NCBI RefSeq assembly: GCF_030717955.1
Contig: NZ_JAUZVY010000006.1
Location: 62,001 to 126,000, forward strand
Source: Alkalimonas delamerensis
GTDB taxonomy: Bacteria; Pseudomonadota; Gammaproteobacteria; Enterobacterales; Alteromonadaceae
Direction: 5' to 3'
Length of the DNA stretch: 64,000 nucleotides
In this document: positions 33,309 to 42,186 of the stretch, piece by piece
Layout of the letters: each line of letters starts with the position of its first letter
Numbering within the stretch: position 1 is the stretch's first letter
Program-made: the position numbers and the translations under genes
Notes under the pieces: model-generated
The model's input: the letters and a program-made list of their open reading frames with translations, nothing else
Told to the model about the DNA's origin: nothing
Databases searched by the model: none

Positions 33309-33962
33309 ATGATGAAAAAAGTTGCTGTTATCTTAAGTGGCTGTGGTGTGTATGACGGTGCAGAGATCCATGAATCCGTGCTCACCTTATTGCATTTGGA
33401 GCTGCAACAGGCCAGCTACCAGTGCTTTGCACCGGATTGTCTGCAGCACCATGTGATCAATCACAGAACTGGGGACGAAATGCCTGAACAGCGTAACGTC
33501 CTAACAGAAGCTGCCCGTATTGCCCGGGGAGCCATTGCTCCCTTAACCGAATTGCAGGTAGCCGACTTTGATGCAGTGATCTTGCCCGGCGGCTTTGGCG
33601 CAGCAAAAAATTTGTCGGATTTTGCCTTTAAAGGTGCCGAAGCCACGGTGCTACCAGAGCTTCAGCAAAAACTTGCCGCTTTTGCCAGCGCAGGCAAGCC
33701 GGTTGGTTTTATCTGCATTGCACCAGCTTTAATCCCACGGATCTATCCTGCCCCGGTGAGTCTGACCATTGGCACCGATGCCACGACCGCTACTGCCATC
33801 GAGCAGATGGGAGCCCAGCATGTGCACTGCCAGGTGCAGGACATCGTGATAGATCATCAAGCCAAGGTAGTCTCAACCCCAGCCTATATGTTGGCGCAAT
33901 CGGTCGCTGAGGCCAATGCAGGCATCGAGAAGCTGGTCGCTGCAGTACTGCGCTTGGCTTAA
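33309..33962 (+). CDS. elbB: ElbB, glyoxalase of the DJ-1/PfpI superfamily
   Basis: The 217-residue protein matches ElbB: KKVAVILSGCGVYDGAEIHES at the N-terminus, DFDAVILPGGFGAAKNLSDFA, and the nucleophile elbow region GFICIAPALIPRIY with Cys. E. coli ElbB has glyoxal-hydrating activity and an old link to isoprenoid synthesis. GAAGGAG precedes two adjacent ATGs; 33309 is used. A CRP-like site upstream hints at carbon control. Confidence 0.93.
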   Translation: MMKKVAVILSGCGVYDGAEIHESVLTLLHLELQQASYQCFAPDCLQHHVINHRTGDEMPEQRNVLTEAARIARGAIAPLTELQVADFDAVILPGGFGAAKNLSDFAFKGAEATVLPELQQKLAAFASAGKPVGFICIAPALIPRIYPAPVSLTIGTDATTATAIEQMGAQHVHCQVQDIVIDHQAKVVSTPAYMLAQSVAEANAGIEKLVAAVLRLA

Positions 33963-34058
33963 ACACAGCAGAGCCCTGCCGATCGGGTCTTCCCCATTCT
34001 CTGCAGGCTCGCTATAATGGCGCAAGATTTGTACAAATTTGACACAGGACCCATTACA

Positions 34059-34460
34059 ATGAGAAAAATTCATCTTGTAGCAACGGCTGCATGTGCTTTG
34101 CTGTTCACTGGCCTGGCCACAAGTTATGCTGCCGATGACGAGCTGCGTAAACGCATTGCGCCGGTCGGGCAGGTCTACCTGGATGGTGACGCGCCAGCTC
34201 AGGCGGTGGCTGATACGGGCCCTCGCAGTGGTGAGCAGGTTTATCAAACCGCTTGCTTTGCCTGTCACGGCACTGGCGCACTTGATGCCCCTAAACCGGG
34301 TGATGCCGCAGCCTGGCAAGCACGGATGGATCAAGGTTTTGACGTCATGCTGCAGAAGTCCATTGATGGTTTTGGCAACATGCCAGCCATGGGCACCTGC
34401 ATGAACTGCTCTGAAGAAGAAATCGCAGAAGCCATTCGCTTTATGATCAAAGACATTTAA
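34059..34460 (+). CDS. Cytochrome c5 family protein
   Basis: The 133-residue protein has a signal peptide (MRKIHLVATAACALLFTGLATSYA), one haem motif CFACH, Met ligand candidates in GNMPAMGTCMNC, and the extra Cys pair (CMNC) typical of cytochrome c5. It is a periplasmic electron carrier to terminal oxidases. The ATG at 34059 gives the signal peptide and has AGGA upstream. Confidence 0.9.
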   Translation: MRKIHLVATAACALLFTGLATSYAADDELRKRIAPVGQVYLDGDAPAQAVADTGPRSGEQVYQTACFACHGTGALDAPKPGDAAAWQARMDQGFDVMLQKSIDGFGNMPAMGTCMNCSEEEIAEAIRFMIKDI

Positions 34461-34477
34461 CTTTGGCTTGCCCCTAG

Positions 34478-34500
34478 CCAGCTCGCTCACAGCGAGCTGG
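34478..34500 (+). terminator. Hairpin after cytochrome c5
   Basis: CCAGCTCGCT-CAC-AGCGAGCTGG is a perfect 10-bp stem 18 bases after the stop. A C-rich tail replaces the U-run, so termination efficiency is unclear. Confidence 0.5.
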
Positions 34501-34660
34501 CCCCTTCAAATAACCAAACATGCGATACTTGGTTATTCTTATATCAAATTAATATAAACACGCGATAGTTTTATTCCGTCAACGATTCCCCTCTGTGCAA
34601 ACTTTGTGCATAATAAAATCGCTTTGTGCTGCAAATCCACAACCATTATAAGAGAACAAG

Positions 34661-36562
34661 TTGAAGGACTTAACGAACCAAGGGCGTGCGCTGCAACGGA
34701 CAAAAAGCAATCAGCATCGGCTGCGGCAACTGGCCGATCGATACCGCCAGGCATTTACCATTCAGGGTGCCTTGCTTCGGTTATCAGAGCTGGCAAGCAC
34801 TGTTGCGGATATGGAAGAGTTTTATCCCGCCATTCACCAGATGGTGGCCGAGTTGTTGCACGCAAAAAACTTCTACGTGGTGCTGCACAATCAACAGCAA
34901 GATCAATTTTCGCTGGAGTACTTTTCCGACGAAAAAGACCAGCAAGTCATTCTACAGGTCCCCTCCGAAGCCTTCAGCAGCGGCCTGACCGGGTACGTTT
35001 TTCGTACTGCCAAGCCTCTGTTGTGCAACCAGACTCTGTTTGAGCAATTAATTGCCCAAGGGGACATCCAGCCTCAGGGCAGCATGCCTACCCATTGGAT
35101 GGGCATCCCGTTGCAACGGGGGCAACAAGTTATCGGGGTGATGGCCATCCAGAGCTACGATCCAGATAAACACTATACCGCAGATGATCTGGATGTTTTT
35201 TGTCATCTTGGGCACCATACCGTCACCGCCATTGATCGGGTTCGCAGTCGTGAACTGCTCGAACAGACTGTGCGTGAGCGCACTCGCCAATTGCAGCAAA
35301 CCAATCTGGAGCTGCAAAAAGAAATTAAAGAGCGCACCGCAGCGGAGAAATTGCAGTCTGCTTTGTACCGTATTTCAGAGCTTTCGGCCTGCAGCCGCAA
35401 CATGCCTAGTTTTTACCGCGATATTCACCAGGTTCTATCGGAGCTGATGTACGCTGAAAACTGCTACATCGCCTTGCTGGATAGCAGTGACAACAGCCTG
35501 AGCTTTCCATTTTACCGTGATCAATACACGCCAGCAGCACCGAAAAGGCCGCTGGGTAAAGGCTTTACCGAGTACATTATTCGCCATGGTGAAGCCGCCC
35601 TGATTGATAGTGCAGCAGCCATCCAGCTGACAAAGGACGGTGAAATCACCCGCGGTATGGTCACCTCTTTACGCACCACCCGGCACTCCACCAGTTGGTT
35701 AGGGGCACCTTTGATTTTGGAGGATGAAGTCATCGGTGTGATAGCGCTCCAAGCTTACGATTACCAGTACGATTACAGTGAGCAAGAGCTCAGAGTTCTG
35801 CGCTTCGTCTCCCGGCACATTGCAGTGGCGATTCAGCGTAAACTTGCAACCGAGCAACAACGCAAGCAACAAGAAGAGCTGGAGCGCAAGGTATTTGAAC
35901 GCACCCGGGAACTGCGTCAAACCAATTTGTTCTTAAGGTTGCAAGTCGAAGAGCGCAAGAAAATCGAAGAGCGGCTGTTCCATGAAGCCAACCACGACGC
36001 CCTAACTGGCCTGGCAAACCGCCCCCGCTTTTTGCAGTTGCTGCAACAACAGTTTCGACAGCGCAAACGTCAAAGCGATGGCAAGTTGGCCTTGTTATTT
36101 ATTGATTTGGATCGCTTTAAAGCCATTAACGACAATCTTGGCCATGCCATTGGCGATCACTATCTCGTCGAAACCAGCAAGCGCTTACAACAGGCGATTC
36201 GGGAGCACGATGTGGTCGCCCGACTCGGTGGCGACGAATTTGTGGTGATGCTGACTGATATTCATCAGCAGCTGGATGTCGAAGATGTGGCCGATCGCAT
36301 CATCGAAGCAGTCCGCCAACCGGTCACACTCGACCATCATCAGGTGCGGTCCGGTGCCAGCATTGGCATTGCTCTGTACCATGCCGACTACCAGAGCCCG
36401 GACGAAATGCTGCGTGACGCCGATGCTGCCATGTACCAGGCAAAATCCCTTGGCAGCAATCGTTTTGTGTTGTTCAGTCCGGAAATGCTGGTGTCAAGCG
36501 ACCCAAAGCCACAACCTGAGGACCAGGCTCAGGCACCCACAGCCACTGCTCAGGCAAGTTAA
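34661..36562 (+). CDS. GAF-GAF-GGDEF diguanylate cyclase
   Basis: The 633-residue cytoplasmic protein has two GAF domains (about 40-190 and 245-385), each followed by a charged coiled coil (ERTRQLQQTNLELQKEIKERTAAEK; ELERKVFERTRELRQTNLFL), then GGDEF (about 440-605) with RLGGDEF near 522 and an intact RxxD (REHD). It should make c-di-GMP in response to small ligands or redox state. The start is TTG at 34661. A promoter-like TTGTGC-N17-TATAAG (34624-34652) ends about 8 bases before it, so either the mRNA is nearly leaderless or the start differs. Confidence 0.85.
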   Translation: MKDLTNQGRALQRTKSNQHRLRQLADRYRQAFTIQGALLRLSELASTVADMEEFYPAIHQMVAELLHAKNFYVVLHNQQQDQFSLEYFSDEKDQQVILQVPSEAFSSGLTGYVFRTAKPLLCNQTLFEQLIAQGDIQPQGSMPTHWMGIPLQRGQQVIGVMAIQSYDPDKHYTADDLDVFCHLGHHTVTAIDRVRSRELLEQTVRERTRQLQQTNLELQKEIKERTAAEKLQSALYRISELSACSRNMPSFYRDIHQVLSELMYAENCYIALLDSSDNSLSFPFYRDQYTPAAPKRPLGKGFTEYIIRHGEAALIDSAAAIQLTKDGEITRGMVTSLRTTRHSTSWLGAPLILEDEVIGVIALQAYDYQYDYSEQELRVLRFVSRHIAVAIQRKLATEQQRKQQEELERKVFERTRELRQTNLFLRLQVEERKKIEERLFHEANHDALTGLANRPRFLQLLQQQFRQRKRQSDGKLALLFIDLDRFKAINDNLGHAIGDHYLVETSKRLQQAIREHDVVARLGGDEFVVMLTDIHQQLDVEDVADRIIEAVRQPVTLDHHQVRSGASIGIALYHADYQSPDEMLRDADAAMYQAKSLGSNRFVLFSPEMLVSSDPKPQPEDQAQAPTATAQAS

Positions 36563-38574
36563 GACTTTTTCAGCAATTGTCGCAGGCGATCAATGTTGGC
36601 TTTGCCCGTCTGCTGACGCTGCTCGGCGGTCTTGGGCTTCACGCTGGCTTGCCACTCCAAATCATCCTGCGGTAGCTCGTACAAAAACCGACTGGGCTCT
36701 GGCCGCATCACCTCGCCATACTGGCGACGCTCCTTGGCGTAGGTAAAATACAACTCTCGCTGTGCCCTGGTTATCCCCACATAAGCCAGACGCCGCTCTT
36801 CTTCAATGTTGTCTTCATCGATACTGCCCTGATGCGGCAAAATGCCTTCCTCCATCCCGACCATAAAGACATAGGGAAACTCAAGGCCTTTGGAGGCATG
36901 CAACGTCAGCAACTGTACCTGATCGGATTGTTCATCCTGCTCCTGCCGCTCCATCATATCGCGCAGCGTTAAACGACTGACCACCTCAGGCAAGGTCATC
37001 GGTTCCTCATCATCTTTACCCTCCAGCATGTCGACAATCCAGCGGAACAACTCGTTGACGTTCTTCATCGCCATTTCGGCTGCTTTGGGGCTGTTGCTGT
37101 TTTCGAACAGCCAGGCTTCGTAGTGGCTTTGCCGGATTAGATCGCGAATGGCTTCAGTCGGCTCCGAGCGCTTCACCTGCTCGCCAAGTGCCAGCATCCA
37201 GTTGGCAAATCCCTGAACCGCCTGATAGCTTCGGGCCGGCAAGCGCTGCATCAGCTCCTGTAAAAAACAACTGGCAAACAAGCTCACCTGGTGTTCGTGG
37301 GCGAGCGTCCCCACTTTTTCCAGCGTGGCCGCGCCAATTTCCCGCCGGGGGACATTGATAATACGCAACAGGGCATTGTCGTCATCCGGATTGACCAAAA
37401 GACGCAAATACGCCATCACATCCTTAATCTCTGCCCGGGAAAAAAAGGAGGTGCCCCCCGAAATCCGATACGGAATACGGTTATTCATCAGCGCCTTTTC
37501 AAAGATCCGGGCCTGGTGGTTGCTGCGGTACAGCAAAGCGTAATCTTTGTACTGAGTGCGGTTGCTAAAACGGTGCGAGATAATTTCAGCCACCACTTTT
37601 TCGGCTTCATCTTCTTCGTGTTTGCAGGGCAGGACTTTCAGCGGCATGCCATAACCAATCTCACTAAACAGCTGCTTGTCAAACACATGGGGATTGTTGG
37701 CAATCAGAATATTGGCTGCTTTTAGAATGCGTTCGGATGAGCGGTAGTTTTGTTCCAGCTTAATCAGTCTCAGATTTGGAAAGTCCTGTTGCAGCAACGC
37801 CAGATTCTGCGGCTTGGCACCGCGCCAGGAGTAGATCGACTGGTCGTCATCGCCCACCACGGTAAAACGCTGGCGCTCGCCAACCAACAGCTTCACCAGC
37901 TGATACTGACTGGTGTTGGTATCCTGATACTCATCAACCAGCAAATAGCGAATTTTCTGCTGCCAGCGCTGCCGCACCTCGTCCTGGTGTTGCAGCAACA
38001 AGGTGGGCAATAAAATCAAATCGTCGAAATCAAAGGCATTGCAGGCTTTCAACAACTGATTGTACCTTAGGTAAAACTGCGCCTGCAGCTGTTCTTCCGG
38101 CTCCATGGCCCGCTTTAGTGCCAACTCAGGCAGCATCAGATCATTCTTCCAGTTGGAAATTTTCTGCTGCAGTTGCTTCAGCAAGTCTTTGTCACCCAGG
38201 TAGTCGCTCTGGGTCAGCTCTTTTAGCAAGGCCAGCGAATCCTGATCGTCAAACAAACTGAAGCTGGCTTTGTACCCCAGGGCCCGATACTCTTTTTTCA
38301 GGATGCTGAGTCCCAAGGTGTGAAAAGTTGAAATGGTCAGGCCGCGACAAGCCGGTTTTGGCAACTGCAAGCCAATGCGCTCTTTCATCTCGCGCGCCGC
38401 TTTGTTGGTAAAGGTCACAGCAGCAATATGACGGGCCGGCAACTGGCATTGCTCTATCAGGTACGCAATTTTATTAATAATCACCCGGGTTTTACCACTG
38501 CCGGCACCAGCCAGTACCAGACAAGGTCCGGAGATGTAGTGCACGGCTTCATTTTGCTGGGGATTGAGTCTCAT
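36559..38574 (-). CDS. rep: Rep, ATP-dependent 3'-5' DNA helicase
   Basis: The 671-residue protein (E. coli 673) is a superfamily 1A helicase: Walker A GAGSGKT near residue 25, motif Ia VTFTNKAAREM, motif II VDEYQDTN, motif III GDDDQSIYSWRGA, motif V LLTLHASKGLEFPYVFMVG, and motif VI VGITRAQ. Rep removes proteins ahead of replication forks. The start MRLNPQQNEAV aligns with E. coli; the frame continues upstream to 38652 without similarity. Its stop overlaps the GGDEF stop tail to tail by four bases. Confidence 0.97.
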   Translation of the reverse strand: MRLNPQQNEAVHYISGPCLVLAGAGSGKTRVIINKIAYLIEQCQLPARHIAAVTFTNKAAREMKERIGLQLPKPACRGLTISTFHTLGLSILKKEYRALGYKASFSLFDDQDSLALLKELTQSDYLGDKDLLKQLQQKISNWKNDLMLPELALKRAMEPEEQLQAQFYLRYNQLLKACNAFDFDDLILLPTLLLQHQDEVRQRWQQKIRYLLVDEYQDTNTSQYQLVKLLVGERQRFTVVGDDDQSIYSWRGAKPQNLALLQQDFPNLRLIKLEQNYRSSERILKAANILIANNPHVFDKQLFSEIGYGMPLKVLPCKHEEDEAEKVVAEIISHRFSNRTQYKDYALLYRSNHQARIFEKALMNNRIPYRISGGTSFFSRAEIKDVMAYLRLLVNPDDDNALLRIINVPRREIGAATLEKVGTLAHEHQVSLFASCFLQELMQRLPARSYQAVQGFANWMLALGEQVKRSEPTEAIRDLIRQSHYEAWLFENSNSPKAAEMAMKNVNELFRWIVDMLEGKDDEEPMTLPEVVSRLTLRDMMERQEQDEQSDQVQLLTLHASKGLEFPYVFMVGMEEGILPHQGSIDEDNIEEERRLAYVGITRAQRELYFTYAKERRQYGEVMRPEPSRFLYELPQDDLEWQASVKPKTAEQRQQTGKANIDRLRQLLKKS

Positions 38575-38706
38575 GGCCTGGAGTAACGCCTGCGTTGTCT
38601 TTCGGTTGCGACCGGACAGTTTACCGGAAAATCCGCTAAAAGAGCAGCGCAAGCTTTGTTATACTGAAGGAAATGCAAAAGCCACCGCAACCGGAGCCGG
38701 ACTGTT

Positions 38707-38997
38707 ATGATCGATCCAAAAAAAATTGAAGACTTAGCCAAGCAAATTGGTGCTGTGATCCCAGCCCGGGTTCGCCAGGCTGCTGATGATGTCGAAAGTA
38801 AAATCAAAGTGGTTTTGCAACAAAAACTGGCCGATTTGGATGTCATTAGCCGGGAAGAGTTTGATGTGCAGCGTCAAGTGCTGGCGCGGACCCGTGAAAA
38901 ATTAGACGCTTTGGAACAACAGGTAGCCCAGCTGATGGCACAAAATAACCAGAGCAACCAACCACCTTCGGTACCGCCAAGTTCCGATCAACAGTAA
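38707..38997 (+). CDS. ubiK: UbiK, ubiquinone biosynthesis accessory factor
   Basis: The 96-residue protein begins MIDPKKIEDLAKQI, has the helical core VRQAADDVESKIKVVLQQKLADLDVISREEFDVQRQVL and a C-terminal coiled coil (TREKLDALEQQVAQLM), then a Pro/Ser/Gln tail. UbiK helps the Ubi protein complex together with UbiJ. A TATACT -10 lies about 40 bases upstream. Confidence 0.93.
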   Translation: MIDPKKIEDLAKQIGAVIPARVRQAADDVESKIKVVLQQKLADLDVISREEFDVQRQVLARTREKLDALEQQVAQLMAQNNQSNQPPSVPPSSDQQ

Positions 38998-39058
38998 AAC
39001 GGGTCGCATGGCTGCATGTCGCGGCCAGTCAGGACAAGCCTTATCAGGAGATCACCGT

Positions 39059-40357
39059 ATGAATGCTCTTCCCTCTATCGCCACCTGTGTCAGTGCATGC
39101 GCCTTGCTGCTTGGCAGCAGTCTGGCCATCGCCGCGGATCAGTTGATTTTGGCGGGCCAATTGCTTGATGTTCGCAGCGGCGAGCTCAGAGCCAATCAAG
39201 CCATTTTGGTGCAAGAGCAGCGTATCGAGCAGGTGCTGCCAGCTCGACAGCTGACGTCCGAACAACGCGCATTGCCGACGCTGGATTTATCCAATTACAC
39301 CGTGCTGCCCGGCCTGCTTGATATGCATGTCCATTTGACCTCCAATCCACAGCAGCATGGTTTGCGCCGTTTAAATGCCACCCCTGCGCGTCAGGCCATT
39401 TTTGGTGTCACAGCGGCCGAAGTGACCTTGCAAGCCGGCTTTACCACGGTGCGCAATGTCGGTGCCTCTGGCTTTGCCGATGTGGATTTGCGCAATGCCA
39501 TTGATGAGGGCGAGATTGTCGGGCCCAGAATGCGGGTGGCCGGCCATTCCATTTGCATCACCGGTGGTCATTGCGACAACAACTTTCTGCCGCATACTTA
39601 CGCCGCCCGCAGCTTTGGTGTCGCCAACAGCCCGGATGAAGTCCGCACCCGGGTACGGCAAAACATGAAATACGGCGCCAACCTGATCAAATTCACTGCC
39701 ACCGGCGGTGTCTTATCGCGCAACACCGATGTCAATGCCAGTCAGTTCAGCCTGGCGGAGATGCAGGCGTTGGTGGCTGAGGCCCATGATCGGGGTGCCA
39801 AAGTCGCTGCGCATGCCCATGGTTTGCATGGCATGAAACGCGCCATTGAGGCCGGCGTCGATTCGATTGAACACGCCAGCTTCTTAAACGACGAGGTGCT
39901 GGCGATGGTGGCCGAACGGGGCACTTATCTGGTGATGGACATTTATGTCAGTGATTTTATCTTAGGTGAAGGCGAAGCCGCCGGCATCTTACCAGAGTCA
40001 CTGGAAAAAGAGCGTCAGGTCGGTCAGCTGCAGCGCGAGAACTTCCGCCGCGCTGTCGCCGCCGGTGTCAATATGGCTTATGGCACCGATGCCGGTGTAT
40101 ATACCCACGGCCAGAATGCCCGGCAGTTTGCCTACATGGTGGATTGGGGCATGACGCCGCTGCAGGCCATTCAAAGCGCCACCCTGCATGCCGCTACCCT
40201 ACTGGACTGGCGCAATGAGCAGGGCCAGCTCAATGTAGGCCTGTTAGAGCCGGGTGCCTATGCTGATCTGGTCGCCGTTGCAGGCAATCCCTTGCAAAAT
40301 ATCCGCCTGCTGGAAGCCATTCCGGTGGTGGTGAAAGGCGGGCAGCAGGTCAAGTAA
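39059..40357 (+). CDS. Second secreted amidohydrolase of the same branch
   Basis: The 432-residue protein has a signal peptide (SIATCVSACALLLGSSLAIAA). Metal-site motifs are LDMHVH, NLIKFTATGG, VAAHAHG, IEHASFLN and AYGTDAG. It shares the domain order and many blocks with the 25249 gene, so the two are ancient paralogues with different insertions (for instance GGHCDNNFLPHTYAARSF here). AGGAG lies upstream of the ATG at 39059. Peptidase or lactonase activity is possible; substrate unknown. Confidence 0.87.
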   Translation: MNALPSIATCVSACALLLGSSLAIAADQLILAGQLLDVRSGELRANQAILVQEQRIEQVLPARQLTSEQRALPTLDLSNYTVLPGLLDMHVHLTSNPQQHGLRRLNATPARQAIFGVTAAEVTLQAGFTTVRNVGASGFADVDLRNAIDEGEIVGPRMRVAGHSICITGGHCDNNFLPHTYAARSFGVANSPDEVRTRVRQNMKYGANLIKFTATGGVLSRNTDVNASQFSLAEMQALVAEAHDRGAKVAAHAHGLHGMKRAIEAGVDSIEHASFLNDEVLAMVAERGTYLVMDIYVSDFILGEGEAAGILPESLEKERQVGQLQRENFRRAVAAGVNMAYGTDAGVYTHGQNARQFAYMVDWGMTPLQAIQSATLHAATLLDWRNEQGQLNVGLLEPGAYADLVAVAGNPLQNIRLLEAIPVVVKGGQQVK

Positions 40358-40362
40358 GCAGC

Positions 40363-40390
40363 AAAAAGGCCTGTTGCAGCAGGCCTTTTT
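40363..40390. terminator. Bidirectional terminator
   Basis: AAAAAGGCCTG (40363-40373) pairs with CAGGCCTTTTT (40380-40390) between convergent genes, giving U-runs in both directions. Confidence 0.85.
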
Positions 40391-40414
40391 AAAGCAATCG
40401 GAGTGACGCTTGGT

Positions 40415-41053
40415 TTAGCGACGACGCAGACGCAAGCCTAGCAAGCCCAGACCAAGCAATGCCAAAGTGGCTGGCGCTGGTACCGGTGTGGTATCGCTTG
40501 CCGGTGTGCCAAAAACACTCAAAGAAGCTGAATATAAATCAAATGAGGTGCGGCCAGTACTACGAGAGAACCATAAATAAAAACTTTCTGAGTCCACGAT
40601 TTGTGTAAAAACGTCCAATGAACTGTCGAACATGATAGTTACTGTTTGTTCACCAGAACGTAAGCGTGGATTAATAACCCCAAAGTTTCTACTTCCACTC
40701 CCTTCGATTGCGTCAAACGCCGGGCGGGCATTCCAATTATTCCTATCAAGACAAAAACGCACTAGACACACGATGTCCGCAGCGAGATCATACGACAGAG
40801 TCAATTCAAACTTATCTATAGAAGCAAAATTTAGATGGCTAAAATCAAAAATATCGTAAAAGCGCTGGCAGCCTTCACCATTGGTTACCGTAATGGAGTT
40901 CAGGTTCAAGGCATCGCAAGTGCCACTACCAAGACTTGGCGCAGCATAACTTTGTCCATAATCATGGGTGATAGTACCAATCAAAGCGGCCTGCGCAGAG
41001 AAAGCCAAACCTGCCATCATGGCAACAGCCCCTGCAAACAACGATGTTTTCAT
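40415..41053 (-). CDS. PEP-CTERM sorting-domain exported protein
   Basis: The 212-residue protein has a signal peptide (MKTSLFAGAVAMMAGLAFSAQA) and a C-terminal tripartite sorting signal: PVPAPATLALLGLGLLGL followed by RLRRR, the PEP-CTERM form in which Ala replaces Glu. Such proteins are processed by an exosortase/archaeosortase-like enzyme and are often linked to extracellular polysaccharide. No exosortase gene is in the window. The middle has four Cys (SGTCDALN, GEGCQRF, DIVCLVRFC) and beta-rich sequence. The ATG at 41053 has AGGGA about 9 bases upstream; 41062 is an alternative. Confidence 0.85.
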   Translation of the reverse strand: MKTSLFAGAVAMMAGLAFSAQAALIGTITHDYGQSYAAPSLGSGTCDALNLNSITVTNGEGCQRFYDIFDFSHLNFASIDKFELTLSYDLAADIVCLVRFCLDRNNWNARPAFDAIEGSGSRNFGVINPRLRSGEQTVTIMFDSSLDVFTQIVDSESFYLWFSRSTGRTSFDLYSASLSVFGTPASDTTPVPAPATLALLGLGLLGLRLRRR

Positions 41054-41280
41054 AAATTTCATCCCTAAAGCATCCAGTAAGCCAAACAACGGATCCGTTT
41101 TTTGGAGTTGTGTGATCATTGACTCCTCAGCAATAGCAAAAGATGTGCCCAAAATTTACACGCCAACATTACCTACTGTTTTATCAGCGTTTATTTTTTA
41201 TACGCTATCGTTCTAACTATTGGCCGGGTTAGAGCAACCCAATCTATGGCAAAAAAACCGACACTTTTCAGCTTGTTGGC

Positions 41281-42186
41281 TTAGCCACCTGATTGAAATA
41301 GTTGTTGCTCCAGCGATTGTCCCCGGCTTAACTGCCGATAGCCAATGCCCTGTTGATGCAGCACTTGCAACAATTGAACGTCAAAGTCAGACGCTGTGAC
41401 TGCATCGTACTGCAGCTCCAGCTGCAGAGGACTGGTGCACTGCCAACTGACAAAGCCAGGCAATTGCTCCAGCAAAGGCAGCAGTGATTGATAATTTTCC
41501 TGACACAACTGCAGACGCAGGACAGCGGTCTCACTGACTTGAGCGACTTGCTGCCGGATCCGGCCTTGTTCCAGCATCAGCACAGTGCCGCAGAGCTGCT
41601 CCAGCTCAAACAGGTTGTGCGAACTGATCACAAAGGTGCAGTGGGCACTTAACCGCTGAATGCAATCGCGCAAGGCTTTGGCATGCAGCGGATCCAGCCC
41701 GGCAGTTGGCTCATCCAGCAACACCAACTCAGGCTCACCCAGCAGGGACTGGGCAATTGCCAGCCGCTTGCGCATGCCGTGGCTTAGCTGGGCTACCTTG
41801 GAGCCCGCTTCTGCCGTTAAATCCACCAGCGCCAACACCCGCTCAGTTTCCTGCCGGGATTTTGCCACTGACATTCCTTGCAAGCGCGCCAACCAATGCA
41901 ACTGCATGGCCAGGCCAAAGTCCGGATCAAACTGCGCATCCTGTGGCAGAGCACCTAAACGGCCATTCAGCGCAGGGCTGCCAGCCTGATGCCCCAGCAC
42001 TTCCACTCTGCCATGATCGGGTTGAATGTAGCCACAAAGCAAACTCAGCAAGGTGGTCTTGCCGGCTCCATTGGCGCCAACCAGCGCAACCGCAGCGCCG
42101 GCGTGGATCTGCAGATCCAACTGCTGCAATACGGCCTTGTGACCAAAGCGCTTAGTCAGCCCCTGACAATCGACCAGTACTGTCAT
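41281..42186 (-). CDS. ABC transporter ATP-binding subunit
   Basis: The 301-residue protein has Walker A GANGAGKTT (residues 37-45), signature LSHGMRKRLAIAQ, Walker B LVLLDEPTAGLDP, and a C-terminal extension of about 80 residues. The class (like NosF/CcmA) powers ABC-2 type exporters. It overlaps the permease stop (ATGA), so the two form one coupled operon. Substrate unknown. Confidence 0.9.
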   Translation of the reverse strand: MTVLVDCQGLTKRFGHKAVLQQLDLQIHAGAAVALVGANGAGKTTLLSLLCGYIQPDHGRVEVLGHQAGSPALNGRLGALPQDAQFDPDFGLAMQLHWLARLQGMSVAKSRQETERVLALVDLTAEAGSKVAQLSHGMRKRLAIAQSLLGEPELVLLDEPTAGLDPLHAKALRDCIQRLSAHCTFVISSHNLFELEQLCGTVLMLEQGRIRQQVAQVSETAVLRLQLCQENYQSLLPLLEQLPGFVSWQCTSPLQLELQYDAVTASDFDVQLLQVLHQQGIGYRQLSRGQSLEQQLFQSGG

